Positions 1 to 9,584 of a stretch of DNA of 64,000 nt are shown here, piece by piece (the first letter of the stretch is position 1; the number at the start of each line of letters is the position of its first letter). The stretch is from Bacteroidales bacterium. Its GTDB lineage: Bacteria; Bacteroidota; Bacteroidia; Bacteroidales; UBA7332. The stretch lies in the NCBI GenBank assembly GCA_028687995.1, contig JAQTZA010000013.1, positions 1 to 64,000 on the forward strand, written 5' to 3'. The notes beneath the pieces are model-generated. The model ran no database searches, was not told the DNA's origin, and saw only the letters and a program-made list of their open reading frames with translations. The position numbers and the translations under genes are program-made.

Positions 1-90
1 GGTCGTAACTCTTAAATGACATATAAATCGTTTATTATCAACACTATAAAGATAGAAAATATCCATTAAATTGCCAAATTTTAGACACAA

Positions 91-123
91 AAAAACTGCC
101 TCAAAAATTATTTTGAGACAGCC
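91..123 (-). terminator. Rho-independent-type terminator downstream of the 148..474 gene
   Basis: Minus-strand CTGTCTCAAAATAATTTTTGAGGCAG hairpin followed by a T-run. Confidence 0.6.
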
Positions 124-147
124 TCTTCATGTATTTGGGCGCCACAG

Positions 148-474
148 TTATTTACAACAGCGGTGTTTCCATTGATTTTTGAAATCAGCTTTCTCTTCGT
201 CGGTCATGTTCATGAACTTATCGCGAAACTGAGGATTCGCAAACGGAGGACGATGGCGGTGGCGCTTGAAATGAAATCCTCCAAACAACAGCCGACTCAA
301 GGCAAACAAACCCGCCGCTTGCCAAAACGTAATCGCTGTAAGATGGAAAATGGACGGCACCAGCCAATTCCACAAAAACATAACCAACGCTGTGAGCGCC
401 GAAAAACCAATAACGATAAGAGGTAAAAAGAAGATTCGTCTTCTGTTCCAAGCTTTTTGATGTAGTGTATTCAT
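148..474 (-). CDS. Small membrane protein downstream of an ECF sigma factor
   Basis: 108 aa, two hydrophobic segments, His/Arg-rich and acidic tail; co-oriented with the sigma factor. Confidence 0.65.
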   Translation of the reverse strand: MNTLHQKAWNRRRIFFLPLIVIGFSALTALVMFLWNWLVPSIFHLTAITFWQAAGLFALSRLLFGGFHFKRHRHRPPFANPQFRDKFMNMTDEEKADFKNQWKHRCCK

Positions 475-564
475 CTGTTTATAATTTTGATTTTAATAGT
501 CAGATGGAACTCGCACATTTACATTGCCTTGTGTGTCAAAGCTGTTTTGTCGTGCTCGTTTCAT
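475..564 (-). repeat. First copy of the dispersed intergenic repeat shared with 26189..26291
   Basis: Near-identical 45-nt block ending directly at a minus-strand start codon in both copies. Confidence 0.75.
493..564 (-). CDS. Putative 23-aa small ORF (MKRARQNSFDTQGNVNVRVPSDY) inside a dispersed repeat
   Basis: ATG at 564 lies 3 nt after the sigma-factor TGA and the stop is TAA at 495..493. The C-terminal reading ..D(T/I)Q(G/E)NV(N/Y)VRVPSD(Y/N)* is retained in a second copy near 26.2 kb. Confidence 0.35.
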   Translation of the reverse strand: MKRARQNSFDTQGNVNVRVPSDY

Positions 565-567
565 CTG

Positions 568-1143
568 TCAATAATTTAGTTCTTGATACAAATAATTTAA
601 TTTCTTACGGAGGTGCTTCACGGCATACCCTTTCCGACTAATGATGGTTTTGAGGTTCTCTCCTTTTTTATCAGCAATTTGCTGCAATGTCATATCTTCA
701 ATTTCGTTGAGTAGAAAGACTTCTCGTTGATTCTCAGGCAATTCATCTAAAGCTGTTTGAAGCTCTTTCCAGAAAATATCCTTAAAATCTGCTAATTCAG
801 GACTGTCAGTATCGTCGAGCAATAGAATCTCTTTAAAATTGAATTCGCCATCGTCGTTTTCATAACTAAAATCGTCGAGTAAGGCATCTGTTTTCTTTCG
901 CTGTCGATCGGTAATTTTGTTGCGAGCCACCTCGTATAGCCATCCGCTAATATTTTCCAACTCGGCGAGATTGGTCAATTTACTAAGCTGAAACCAAACA
1001 TCTTGTAAAACGTCTTCGGCATCCTCTATCGTTTTCACCTTTCCACGAACAAAACCAAACAGGTTCTTACCAAATTGTTGGATTGTTTTGGCAATAGAAG
1101 TCGAATTTTGTTCACTCATCGATAATTCAATTAATGTCTCCAT
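568..1143 (-). CDS. RNA polymerase ECF sigma-70 factor
   Basis: Sigma region 2 (EDAEDVLQDVWFQL) and region 4 (LPENQREVFLLNEIEDMTLQQIA). Confidence 0.88.
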   Translation of the reverse strand: METLIELSMSEQNSTSIAKTIQQFGKNLFGFVRGKVKTIEDAEDVLQDVWFQLSKLTNLAELENISGWLYEVARNKITDRQRKKTDALLDDFSYENDDGEFNFKEILLLDDTDSPELADFKDIFWKELQTALDELPENQREVFLLNEIEDMTLQQIADKKGENLKTIISRKGYAVKHLRKKLNYLYQELNY

Positions 1144-1312
1144 ACATTTGAAGACGAACGAAGATCATTTTTACTTTACAAAAGAAGCTATTTTTTCCTT
1201 TTCTTTTCAAAAATAAGTAAAGTCAATACCGTTTATACCCAAATTCAGTATTTTCAAAGAGTAATTTTGGCATTATTCGTGTAAATTTGCCGATCAGAAT
1301 TTAAATAGATTA

Positions 1313-2647
1313 ATGGCACAAACACGAGACTTAACCTCCGGTGGAATATTCCGCTCCCTTTTTGGATTAGCGCTTCCGATTATCGGGGCTTCATTTATCC
1401 AAATGACCTACAATCTGACCGATATGTTTTGGTTGGGTCAATTAGGTGGAAAAGCCGTGGCAGCTGTAGGTGCCGCAGCTTTTTTTTCGTGGATGAGCAC
1501 TGGCATAGCCTACGTCACAAAGATTGGTGTAGAGGTAACGGTGTCGCAATCGCTGGGTGGCGGATATGTAAAAAGAGCTCGAATGTTTGCATCTCATGCC
1601 GTGTCTCTTGCATTTCTAATCGCATTGTTTTTTCTTATCCTCACTCAGATTTTTGCCGATTCGATGATTGGCTTTTTTGGACTCGATGCTGCTATTGCGC
1701 AACAAGGAGCACTTTATCTCCGCATTGTTGCTCCCGGATTACTTTTCACATTTCTAAATCAGACGTTCTCTGGCATTTACAATGCATCAGGAAATAGTAA
1801 AATTCCTCTTTATATAAACGGTTGTGGCTTGTTGCTCAACATGACACTCGATCCTTTATTGATTTATGGTATTGGATTTTTTCCTCAGATGGGAATAGTT
1901 GGAGCTGCCATTGCTACTACTCTATCTCAAGGATTGGTCACTGCATTATTTGTATTTCGACTCTATTCGTTCCGTTCTCCCTTAGGGAAATTGCCACTAC
2001 TTACCCAAATGCGTCATCGTTTTGTGAAAAGAATTCTTTCGATTGGTTTTCCTGTAAGTTTACAAAGTGTACTATTCTGTGGGATATCGATGATTACTAC
2101 ACAATTGGCTGCTAAGTGGGGATATCCTGCCATGGTGGCTCAAAGTGTTGGAGGCCAAATCGAAGCAGTGTCGTGGATGTCGGCAGGTGGATTTTCTACA
2201 GCGTTAGGCGCTTTTGTCGGGCAAAACTTTGGTGCACGAAAGTTCGATCGAATAAAAAAAGCATTTCGAATTACATTGATAATGGGAATCTTTATTGGTT
2301 TAGTGGCAGGATTCGTCTTTTATTTCTTTGGGTCGGATATATTTTTCGCTTTTGTAAAAGACAATGCTGCTGCTTTCGAAGGTGGACGCTATTTACGCAT
2401 TTTGGCATATTCTCAGGTTTTCATGCTCACAGAGATGGTCACTGCCGGTGCTTTTAATGGTTTGGGCCGCACGAAACCTCCAACAGTGATAGGAATAACC
2501 TTTAATGCCATGCGTATCCCTTTAGCCTATGCGCTCGTTACGATTCCTATTTTGGGAGTACAAGGTGTGTGGTGGAGCATTACCATAAGCAGCATTATCA
2601 AAGGAATTGTCTCGCCGCTTTGGTATCGATACAAAGTGAAATTGTAG
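1313..2647 (+). CDS. MATE family efflux transporter
   Basis: 444 aa multi-TM protein with MATE-like N-terminus (LTSGGIFRSLFGLALPIIGASFIQMTYNLTDMFWLG). Confidence 0.92.
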   Translation: MAQTRDLTSGGIFRSLFGLALPIIGASFIQMTYNLTDMFWLGQLGGKAVAAVGAAAFFSWMSTGIAYVTKIGVEVTVSQSLGGGYVKRARMFASHAVSLAFLIALFFLILTQIFADSMIGFFGLDAAIAQQGALYLRIVAPGLLFTFLNQTFSGIYNASGNSKIPLYINGCGLLLNMTLDPLLIYGIGFFPQMGIVGAAIATTLSQGLVTALFVFRLYSFRSPLGKLPLLTQMRHRFVKRILSIGFPVSLQSVLFCGISMITTQLAAKWGYPAMVAQSVGGQIEAVSWMSAGGFSTALGAFVGQNFGARKFDRIKKAFRITLIMGIFIGLVAGFVFYFFGSDIFFAFVKDNAAAFEGGRYLRILAYSQVFMLTEMVTAGAFNGLGRTKPPTVIGITFNAMRIPLAYALVTIPILGVQGVWWSITISSIIKGIVSPLWYRYKVKL

Positions 2648-2653
2648 ATAAAA

Positions 2654-4090
2654 TCAACGAACCACGAGTTTTACGCAGCTCGTACCATTTGACCGAGTAA
2701 TGTGTAGCAAGTAAACACCTTGCTTTAATTGCCCTTTGTCCAAAGAAAATTGTTTGGAAATTTCTCCAGCCTCTACCCACTGTTTTCCCCAATCAACCAC
2801 CTTCATTCCGGTCAATGATGTAACCGAAAATTCATAAAGAGTAGAGAAATCGTTGTAAAAATGAAGACTAAAATTGTCTTTTATTGGATTTGGAGAAACA
2901 ATCAGTTTATTGGTATAAGGCGTCGTTTCTAGCTTTGTAATGAGTGATTGATAGTGGCCTGCCTTTTGTAAATTAAAAATCTCAAAATTGTAACCACTGC
3001 TGTAATAATTATGAGTATTATGAATTTTGAAATGTACTTGATGTATTGTGTCTGGAAGATTTTCGGCAATACGAGCAAAAGATAATGCCGGTCCCCAAGT
3101 AGAGGTCCAATATGAATCAAAATATTTATGTGTTCCATTATCTACCCATACCTCTACTCTACCTCTTTCTGGCGAGTTATGTCTGGTGTATAGAAATGAT
3201 AATGCTTTGCCATTCATATCAAAACTAAGAGTTGCACCAATTGTATTTGAATTCCATCCATTTTCCGAAACATTCCATCCCGTATTTTCTGAAGGAGTTA
3301 TTGTAGAATGTGAGTATTTTTCTGTGTGCTCGTAAAAATCTGAGTAAAGAGGCGATGCAATATTTGACAAACTATCAATATCAATGAGTGTTATCGGTAG
3401 ATGCTTATAGATTGAATCCAACTCGTCAGTAACAAAATTGGCAATATACTGCATTCCTAAATCGACGGGATGTAATCCGTCTTCAAAATATAGATTAGCA
3501 ATGGGAACTGTGTCTTGAGCTACTTTTGCATCAATCCATTCTGCATAATTGATACAGGGTATATTATAATGAAATGCGATGGGTTTATGCGCCAAATATC
3601 CAGTTCCACCATTTTGTTCTCGGAGCATCAACATCATCAATCCAGGGTAATTGGTATTGTGTAAAACTTGCCGAACAAGCCCTTCCATAGTTTGTGCCAC
3701 CAATTCGTTAGCTCCGTCGTTTACAGAAAATTCGACAACCACAAAATCTGGATTGTAATCCAATAAATCTTGTCGCAATCGATGTACTCCAATATCGCTG
3801 CCAGTACCTCCAATGCCTGCATTCACAAGTGTGACAGACGATTGCGGAAATTTTGATTTCCACCAATCTGTCACCAAATTCGTCCATCTTTTAGCAGGTG
3901 TTGTGGCAAAAGATCCATACGTGATGGAACCACCAATAACTCCAATGACAATAGGAGCACCTGATTGAGCTTTTTGCATCGCTTTGTAGATACGTGCAGT
4001 ATCGTAGCGTTGGGTAAATTGCGATTGTCCATGTATATGTATACAAAAGTTTAAAAGCAATATGAATATGGATGATTTTTTAATGCTCAT
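2654..4090 (-). CDS. SGNH/GDSL hydrolase with C-terminal T9SS sorting domain
   Basis: Signal peptide; GGSITYG and DGLHPVDLG blocks; C-terminus SPNPIKDNFSL...QGVYLLHI...KLVV typical of type A T9SS domains. Confidence 0.85.
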   Translation of the reverse strand: MSIKKSSIFILLLNFCIHIHGQSQFTQRYDTARIYKAMQKAQSGAPIVIGVIGGSITYGSFATTPAKRWTNLVTDWWKSKFPQSSVTLVNAGIGGTGSDIGVHRLRQDLLDYNPDFVVVEFSVNDGANELVAQTMEGLVRQVLHNTNYPGLMMLMLREQNGGTGYLAHKPIAFHYNIPCINYAEWIDAKVAQDTVPIANLYFEDGLHPVDLGMQYIANFVTDELDSIYKHLPITLIDIDSLSNIASPLYSDFYEHTEKYSHSTITPSENTGWNVSENGWNSNTIGATLSFDMNGKALSFLYTRHNSPERGRVEVWVDNGTHKYFDSYWTSTWGPALSFARIAENLPDTIHQVHFKIHNTHNYYSSGYNFEIFNLQKAGHYQSLITKLETTPYTNKLIVSPNPIKDNFSLHFYNDFSTLYEFSVTSLTGMKVVDWGKQWVEAGEISKQFSLDKGQLKQGVYLLHITRSNGTSCVKLVVR

Positions 4091-4224
4091 TATTTCGATG
4101 AAAGCCGACTATTAAAATTTATAATTAGTGTGCAAATATATGGTTAAAACACGATTTCGGTTATTTCCAATCAAAAATTAATGTAATGTTCATTCGAATT
4201 GATGTTGATTTTATATAAAAACTA

Positions 4225-4253
4225 AAGAGGATGCCTTATCCAGACATCCTCTT
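4225..4253 (-). terminator. Terminator hairpin for the 4272..4766 gene
   Basis: AAGAGGATG...CATCCTCTT inverted repeat. Confidence 0.5.
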
Positions 4254-4271
4254 CAACATTGGAAAAACTTC

Positions 4272-4766
4272 CTAATTTAAAATTTCATTCAATTTCTGTG
4301 GTGAAACATTTTTCGCTACAACTACTCCATTTGGGTCAATCAGGTAATTCGTATACCCATTCGACAAATTGTAATTACGATAAACGTCAGAATTTTCTCC
4401 TTGAACTACATTCAGTTGTGTATTCGGATCCATTCCATCGGCACTTACCGTCTCTTCAAAAATAGTTCGATTAGTATCGAATGAGAGAGACAAGTTGTGT
4501 ACCCTGTTGGCATAATGCCGTTTTATTGAGTTGTAAAGAAGTAGATTGTTCATACGAGACTCTCCATCATACGCTGCCCAAAATTGCAACAAGAGATATT
4601 TGCCTCGCATACTACTCAACAACTCTTTTCCATTTTCGTCGATTTGAATCTCAGGAGCAAAGCTACCCGGCGTTAATCCCTCTTCTGGTCGAACATCTTT
4701 GGTGACGTAAGCAGTCAGTGGAATCAAAATCAACAAAAGCAGAAAATAGCTTTTGAAAGAACGCAT
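4272..4766 (-). CDS. TlpA/thioredoxin-fold lipid- or membrane-anchored protein lacking the CxxC
   Basis: Signal/TM segment MRSFKSYFLLLLILIPLTAYV, then a TlpA-like core (GKYLLLQFWAAYDGESR). Start at Met45 of the track ORF (4766) preferred. Confidence 0.7.
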   Translation of the reverse strand: MRSFKSYFLLLLILIPLTAYVTKDVRPEEGLTPGSFAPEIQIDENGKELLSSMRGKYLLLQFWAAYDGESRMNNLLLYNSIKRHYANRVHNLSLSFDTNRTIFEETVSADGMDPNTQLNVVQGENSDVYRNYNLSNGYTNYLIDPNGVVVAKNVSPQKLNEILN

Positions 4767-5004
4767 AAAATTTGGTTTTCGTTTCACAATAAGCTTTCCG
4801 TCTAAAAAAATAGAGCGAAAAACTCTGCAGATTTTCTGCAACAAAAAAGATAATTCATTCAAAATGAACACACTTTTCTGGTTCTTCAACCGATGCAAAG
4901 ATGAACCGAATGAATTAGAAGACCAAAATTTATTGTTTTTTTATGAGAAAAAGAGCCGTTTTAACTCTTTATCTTCTCAAAATAGTTAATTTATGTTCCC
5001 GTTT

Positions 5005-5304
5005 TTAGTTAAAATAGTCTACGCAGGCTCGGCTTTCAAGGTGTTCTCTGATGATTTTTGCAACAGCTAGGTGATCGGGATGTTTTGCATAAACTTCCAC
5101 ATCCTCCATTTTCTCAAACTCAGAAGTCAATGAAAAATCATACATTTCTGATGAGTTCGCATTGATACCCACTTCCATGCTTTTCAATACTTCTATTTTT
5201 GAAGTTAATCCCTCAAGACTTGCCTTGATTTCACTTAATTTCGAAGATTTAGCCTCCTCAGATTCAAACTCTTTTAACTTGAAAAGTACAATGTGCTTTA
5301 CCAT
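5005..5304 (-). CDS. Dabb (stress-responsive alpha/beta barrel) family protein
   Basis: MVKHIVLFKLKE..., 99 aa, typical Dabb length and motifs. Confidence 0.88.
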   Translation of the reverse strand: MVKHIVLFKLKEFESEEAKSSKLSEIKASLEGLTSKIEVLKSMEVGINANSSEMYDFSLTSEFEKMEDVEVYAKHPDHLAVAKIIREHLESRACVDYFN

Positions 5305-5502
5305 TATCTATATTTTAAATTGTTTGTAGGTGCAAATTTACACGATTTATTGAGAATGAATAGCTGAAAAAGTTACCAACTATCATAAATTGTGTCATCA
5401 TTGTCCTCATAATTTGATATTTTTATTTTAAATGATTGAATGAAAAGAATTGAAATCATTCTGAAATATTATCTTTGCAATAAGATAACACTAACTCTAA
5501 AA

Positions 5503-6477
5503 ATGATAAACAAAATGGAAAAACCGTATGTAATTGGTATCGACATGGGCGGTACAGGCACCAAATTTGGAATAGTTGACACTAAAGGGAACATATTGGG
5601 TCAAGGATCAATTCCTACACCTGAATATCCAGAAATTCAAGATTACATCGACGCACTCTATGAAGGACTACTTCCTCTGATTGAAGAAGTGGGTGGAGTT
5701 TCTCAAATAAAAGGCATTGGTATTGGTGCACCCAACGGTAATTATTACACTTCATCTATCGAATTTGCACCAAATTTACCTTGGAAAGGTGTAGTACCAC
5801 TAGGTAATCTATTGAAAGCTAAATTCCAACTTCCAGCTGTTGTGACCAATGATGCAAATGCAGCCGCTATTGGTGAAATGACATACGGCGTAGCTCGAGG
5901 AATGAAAAACTTCATTATTATTACCTTAGGAACAGGAGTAGGTAGCGGTATTGTGATCAACGGTGACTTAGTATATGGTCACGATGGTTTTGCAGGTGAA
6001 CTAGGACACACCACTATTCGTCGCACAAACGGTCGCCTCTGTGGATGTGGTAAAAAAGGTTGTCTCGAAACCTATGCTTCGGCTACAGGAGTTGCACGTA
6101 CAGCACGTGAAATCATCGAGACAAGCAAAGAAGACAGCACACTCCGTTCATTAGATATTGAAAAAATCACATCGAAAGATGTATATGAAGCGGCTATTAA
6201 AGGAGATAAAGTGGCAAAAGAGATTTTTCAATTTACTGGAAATTTGCTAGGAGAAGCATTTGCTGATTTCGTGGCATTCTCTGCACCCGAAGCAATAGTT
6301 TTGTTTGGTGGATTGGCTCAAGCAGGTGATTTGATTATGAAACCTATCAAAGATGGATTGGATAACAATGTCTTACCAATCTGGAGAGGCAAAATCAAAG
6401 TACTTCCATCTAATCTCAAAGCAAGTGATGCGGCAATACTTGGAGCAAGTGCTTTAGGCTGGGAAGGTAAAGAATAG
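5503..6477 (+). CDS. ROK family protein / glucokinase
   Basis: IGIDMGGTGTKFG, NDANAAAIGE, GTGVGSGIV, ROK zinc-site CGCGKKGCLE. Internal Met start chosen because a TATCTTTG promoter-like box lies at 5470-5477, downstream of the track start. Confidence 0.92.
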   Translation: MINKMEKPYVIGIDMGGTGTKFGIVDTKGNILGQGSIPTPEYPEIQDYIDALYEGLLPLIEEVGGVSQIKGIGIGAPNGNYYTSSIEFAPNLPWKGVVPLGNLLKAKFQLPAVVTNDANAAAIGEMTYGVARGMKNFIIITLGTGVGSGIVINGDLVYGHDGFAGELGHTTIRRTNGRLCGCGKKGCLETYASATGVARTAREIIETSKEDSTLRSLDIEKITSKDVYEAAIKGDKVAKEIFQFTGNLLGEAFADFVAFSAPEAIVLFGGLAQAGDLIMKPIKDGLDNNVLPIWRGKIKVLPSNLKASDAAILGASALGWEGKE

Positions 6478-6504
6478 AAAGGCAATCTTATCTTTTGATA
6501 CATT

Positions 6505-6546
6505 ACACAAAAAAGGCTTCTCAAAAATGAGAAGCCTTTTTTGTGT
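6505..6546. terminator. Bidirectional terminator between the ROK gene and rplS
   Basis: 18-bp perfect stem ACACAAAAAAGGCTTCTC / GAGAAGCCTTTTTTGTGT. Confidence 0.85.
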
Positions 6547-6562
6547 GTCATAAGAAATGAGA

Positions 6563-6910
6563 TTATACTCGTTTTTCTTTGATTCTTGCTTTTTTACCTG
6601 TAAGAGCACGTAAATAATAAAGTTTAGCACGACGTACTTTACCTACTTTATTTACTGTAATACTTTCGATAAACGGTGAATTAACTGGAAAAATACGCTC
6701 AACACCTACGTTGTTTGATATTTTACGAACAGTCATTCGTTTGTTGACACCGTGACCTGAAATGCGAATAACATCTCCACGATAATCCTGAATACGCTCT
6801 TTGCTTCCCTCTTTGATTCGATAAGAAACAGTAATTGTGTCGCCACTTTTGAATTTTGGAATTGTTACTCCAGTTTCAAATGCTTGTTCGGCAATTTTGA
6901 TAAAGTCCAT
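6563..6910 (-). CDS. rplS: 50S ribosomal protein L19
   Basis: [22 protein letters not shown]..., [39 protein letters not shown]. Start at MDFIKIAEQ. Confidence 0.97.
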   Translation of the reverse strand: MDFIKIAEQAFETGVTIPKFKSGDTITVSYRIKEGSKERIQDYRGDVIRISGHGVNKRMTVRKISNNVGVERIFPVNSPFIESITVNKVGKVRRAKLYYLRALTGKKARIKEKRV

Positions 6911-7084
6911 TTTTATTGTATTAAAATGTTCAACTAAAAACGCAATATTCACAGGCAACTCTATTCCTGTCAGAGATTACGAAAAGCGGTGCAAAATTAC
7001 GCACATTTTCATTAAAATCCAAACTTTATCATCGATATTTGTTGCTTAAGAGCAATACCAATCAGCTTTACTACAAATTTTCGT

Positions 7085-8416
7085 TCAATACAACGATTTT
7101 CCATTATAGAAATCAAGAATCTTACAACGGAATATGAAGTCATATTTCGCCTGAACCTTTTCTGATAATGATTTCAAGCGTCGATTATTGCTTTCATTAA
7201 ATTCAAATGAGGTCGATTTTCCCGATTCAAATTTATCCCGAGCATATTGATAAGCAATATTTGAAGCCTCTAGTGATTTTTCAGCTGAATTGTATTTATC
7301 ACGAGCTGCAACAGCATTATAATAGGCTTGTTGCACATCTTTCAAAAGTTCTTTTCGCGTATTTTCTACATTCAATTCACTCGATGAAATAGCAATTATC
7401 GCTTGCTTTACTTGATTTCTTGTTTCGAAGCGATTGAAAATTGGAATATTCAAAGAAAGTCCGATTGCATTTCTACCATTTTGATTAATTTGATCACCAA
7501 AGCCAGTATTTGAAAGTCCGACTGGTAAATTGTAAGTATAATAATAACCATTAGAATAAGAAGCCCCTAAACTTAAGGTAGGATAATATCCTGATTTGGC
7601 GATTTTAAGATTACGTTTACCCTCTTCCAATCTATATTCAGCCTCCTTCATAGATGGCCTGCTGCTTATCGATTGGTGGTATGTTTGTTCTACTTCGGCT
7701 ATATTAACAACGCCAGTTACCATCATTCCATCCGTTAAGGTTTCGTCCACATCAAAATTATCTATCTTCTCGACCTCCATCAATTGAGCCAAATCTAGTA
7801 GCGAAAGTTGGAGATTTGATTTCGTTTTGGTCACTTCGCTCTCATCACGAGCATTAGTGGCTCGTGTTTCGAACAATTCTGATTCTGGCAATTTACCAGC
7901 ACTGACCAATATTTGGGTACGTTGCATTTGATCAGCACTTAGCTTTGCTTGTTCTATTGCCACCTTATTCAATTCTTTGTTGTACACTACTTGTAGAAAA
8001 CCCGAAGCAACATAAAGAGCCACTGCCTCTTTTGTTTTATCGATATCAGCATTTGCTGCTAATAAATTATAACGATTAGCTTCTATTTGATTCGACAATC
8101 GAAACCCAGTGAATAAAGGCATTGAACTATTAATCGAGAGTCCAAGATTCATAGAATTGACATCACGAATTACACCATCTCTCGATGTTGAACGCCCAAA
8201 ATCAAAATTCTGATTTGCGCCTGCATTTAAATCTGGCAACCAACTATTTTTGGATGTATTAAGTTTTGTTTCAGCAGATTCTTTTGCTAATACTTTTTGA
8301 CGGATCTGAATGCTATGCGTCAAGGCATGATCAACACATTGTTGCAAAGTCCATTTATCTTGAGCTGAAACAAGCTCAACACTAAGTACACACAGAATGA
8401 TTATTAATATTCTCAT
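7085..8416 (-). CDS. TolC family outer-membrane efflux protein
   Basis: Signal peptide, WTLQQCVDHAL, repeated OEP helical pattern. Confidence 0.92.
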   Translation of the reverse strand: MRILIIILCVLSVELVSAQDKWTLQQCVDHALTHSIQIRQKVLAKESAETKLNTSKNSWLPDLNAGANQNFDFGRSTSRDGVIRDVNSMNLGLSINSSMPLFTGFRLSNQIEANRYNLLAANADIDKTKEAVALYVASGFLQVVYNKELNKVAIEQAKLSADQMQRTQILVSAGKLPESELFETRATNARDESEVTKTKSNLQLSLLDLAQLMEVEKIDNFDVDETLTDGMMVTGVVNIAEVEQTYHQSISSRPSMKEAEYRLEEGKRNLKIAKSGYYPTLSLGASYSNGYYYTYNLPVGLSNTGFGDQINQNGRNAIGLSLNIPIFNRFETRNQVKQAIIAISSSELNVENTRKELLKDVQQAYYNAVAARDKYNSAEKSLEASNIAYQYARDKFESGKSTSFEFNESNNRRLKSLSEKVQAKYDFIFRCKILDFYNGKSLY

Positions 8417-8435
8417 AATAAGTTATTTATGACCC

Positions 8436-9551
8436 TTATTTTTTGATTTCTTTCACTTTCTCTACTTTGTTACCGCGAAGCTTGTCTTTCAATTTAATCC
8501 CAGAAACTACCTCAATGGAAATTCCGTCGGACATACCTACTTTTACAAATTTCTTGGTGTACGTTTGAACAGGTTTTTCTTCTTTCAACACATTTACAAA
8601 AGCAGAGTCGTGACTAAATTCAACCGTATTTTCAGGAATAATAATCACTTTCTCTTTTTTACCTAAAATGATTTCAGCATTTGCACTATAACCCGCTCTC
8701 ACGAATACAGAATCTGGAATCTTAGCCGCAGCTTTAATTTCGAAAAGAATTGCACCATTTTCCTCCACCCCTTTTGGTGAGACATATTCCAAAATTGCAC
8801 TGAATTTTTTATCTTGTAGCGCTCCAATGGTCAATGTTATAGGCATTTTTTCAGTCACACGACCTACTTCTGTTTCATCAATTTTCCCTTTGAAAATCAT
8901 ATCTCCCATATTTGCAATCGAAGCGATGGTTGTTCCCTCATTAAAGTTATTCGATTGGATTACCGAACTTCCTACTTTCACTGGAATATCGAGAATCATG
9001 CCCGATATCGTAGCTTTTATTTGGGTAGTACTATATTTAGCCGAACGTTGAGAAATTCCATCTCGAATAATCTGCAAAGATTCTTTTGCATTCGCCAACT
9101 CTTCTTTGGCTTTCTTATAGTTTGAGTCAACTTTCTCAAAATCATCTTTCGAAATGACACCTTTTTGAAACAATGCAAATTGTCGATCATACTCAGATTT
9201 AGACTGATCAAGTGATATCTGAGATACATTTAATCTTGATTCAGCTGATGTTAATTGTCCCATTTCAGGTATCACTTTTACTTTTGCCAATATCTCTCCC
9301 GCTTTTACCATTTGACCAGCCTCTTTGTATAACATCTCTATAATCCCTGATATTTGAGGTTTTATCATAATTTCGTCTCGTGGCTCCACTTTGCCTGTTG
9401 CAACGGTTTTTTTTTCAATATTTCCAATTTTTGGAGAAACAAGTTCATAAACGGCAACTTCAGGTTGTGATTTTTTCCAAAGAAAATAAAGTACGCCTAG
9501 CACTATTGCACCAACTAGAACGATTAACAAATTTCTAAAAAACTTTTTCAT
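8436..9551 (-). CDS. Efflux periplasmic adaptor (HlyD/MacA-like membrane fusion protein)
   Basis: N-terminal TM, lipoyl halves (GKVEPRDEIMIKPQISGII...), beta-barrel domain. Confidence 0.92.
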   Translation of the reverse strand: MKKFFRNLLIVLVGAIVLGVLYFLWKKSQPEVAVYELVSPKIGNIEKKTVATGKVEPRDEIMIKPQISGIIEMLYKEAGQMVKAGEILAKVKVIPEMGQLTSAESRLNVSQISLDQSKSEYDRQFALFQKGVISKDDFEKVDSNYKKAKEELANAKESLQIIRDGISQRSAKYSTTQIKATISGMILDIPVKVGSSVIQSNNFNEGTTIASIANMGDMIFKGKIDETEVGRVTEKMPITLTIGALQDKKFSAILEYVSPKGVEENGAILFEIKAAAKIPDSVFVRAGYSANAEIILGKKEKVIIIPENTVEFSHDSAFVNVLKEEKPVQTYTKKFVKVGMSDGISIEVVSGIKLKDKLRGNKVEKVKEIKK

Positions 9552-9584
9552 ACATCTCTTATTTATTACAATTCATATATTATT

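Noticed and set aside
1429-2457. Series of Cys/Trp-rich plus-strand ORFs inside the MATE gene
   Set aside because: Alternate-frame artefacts of the MATE coding sequence.
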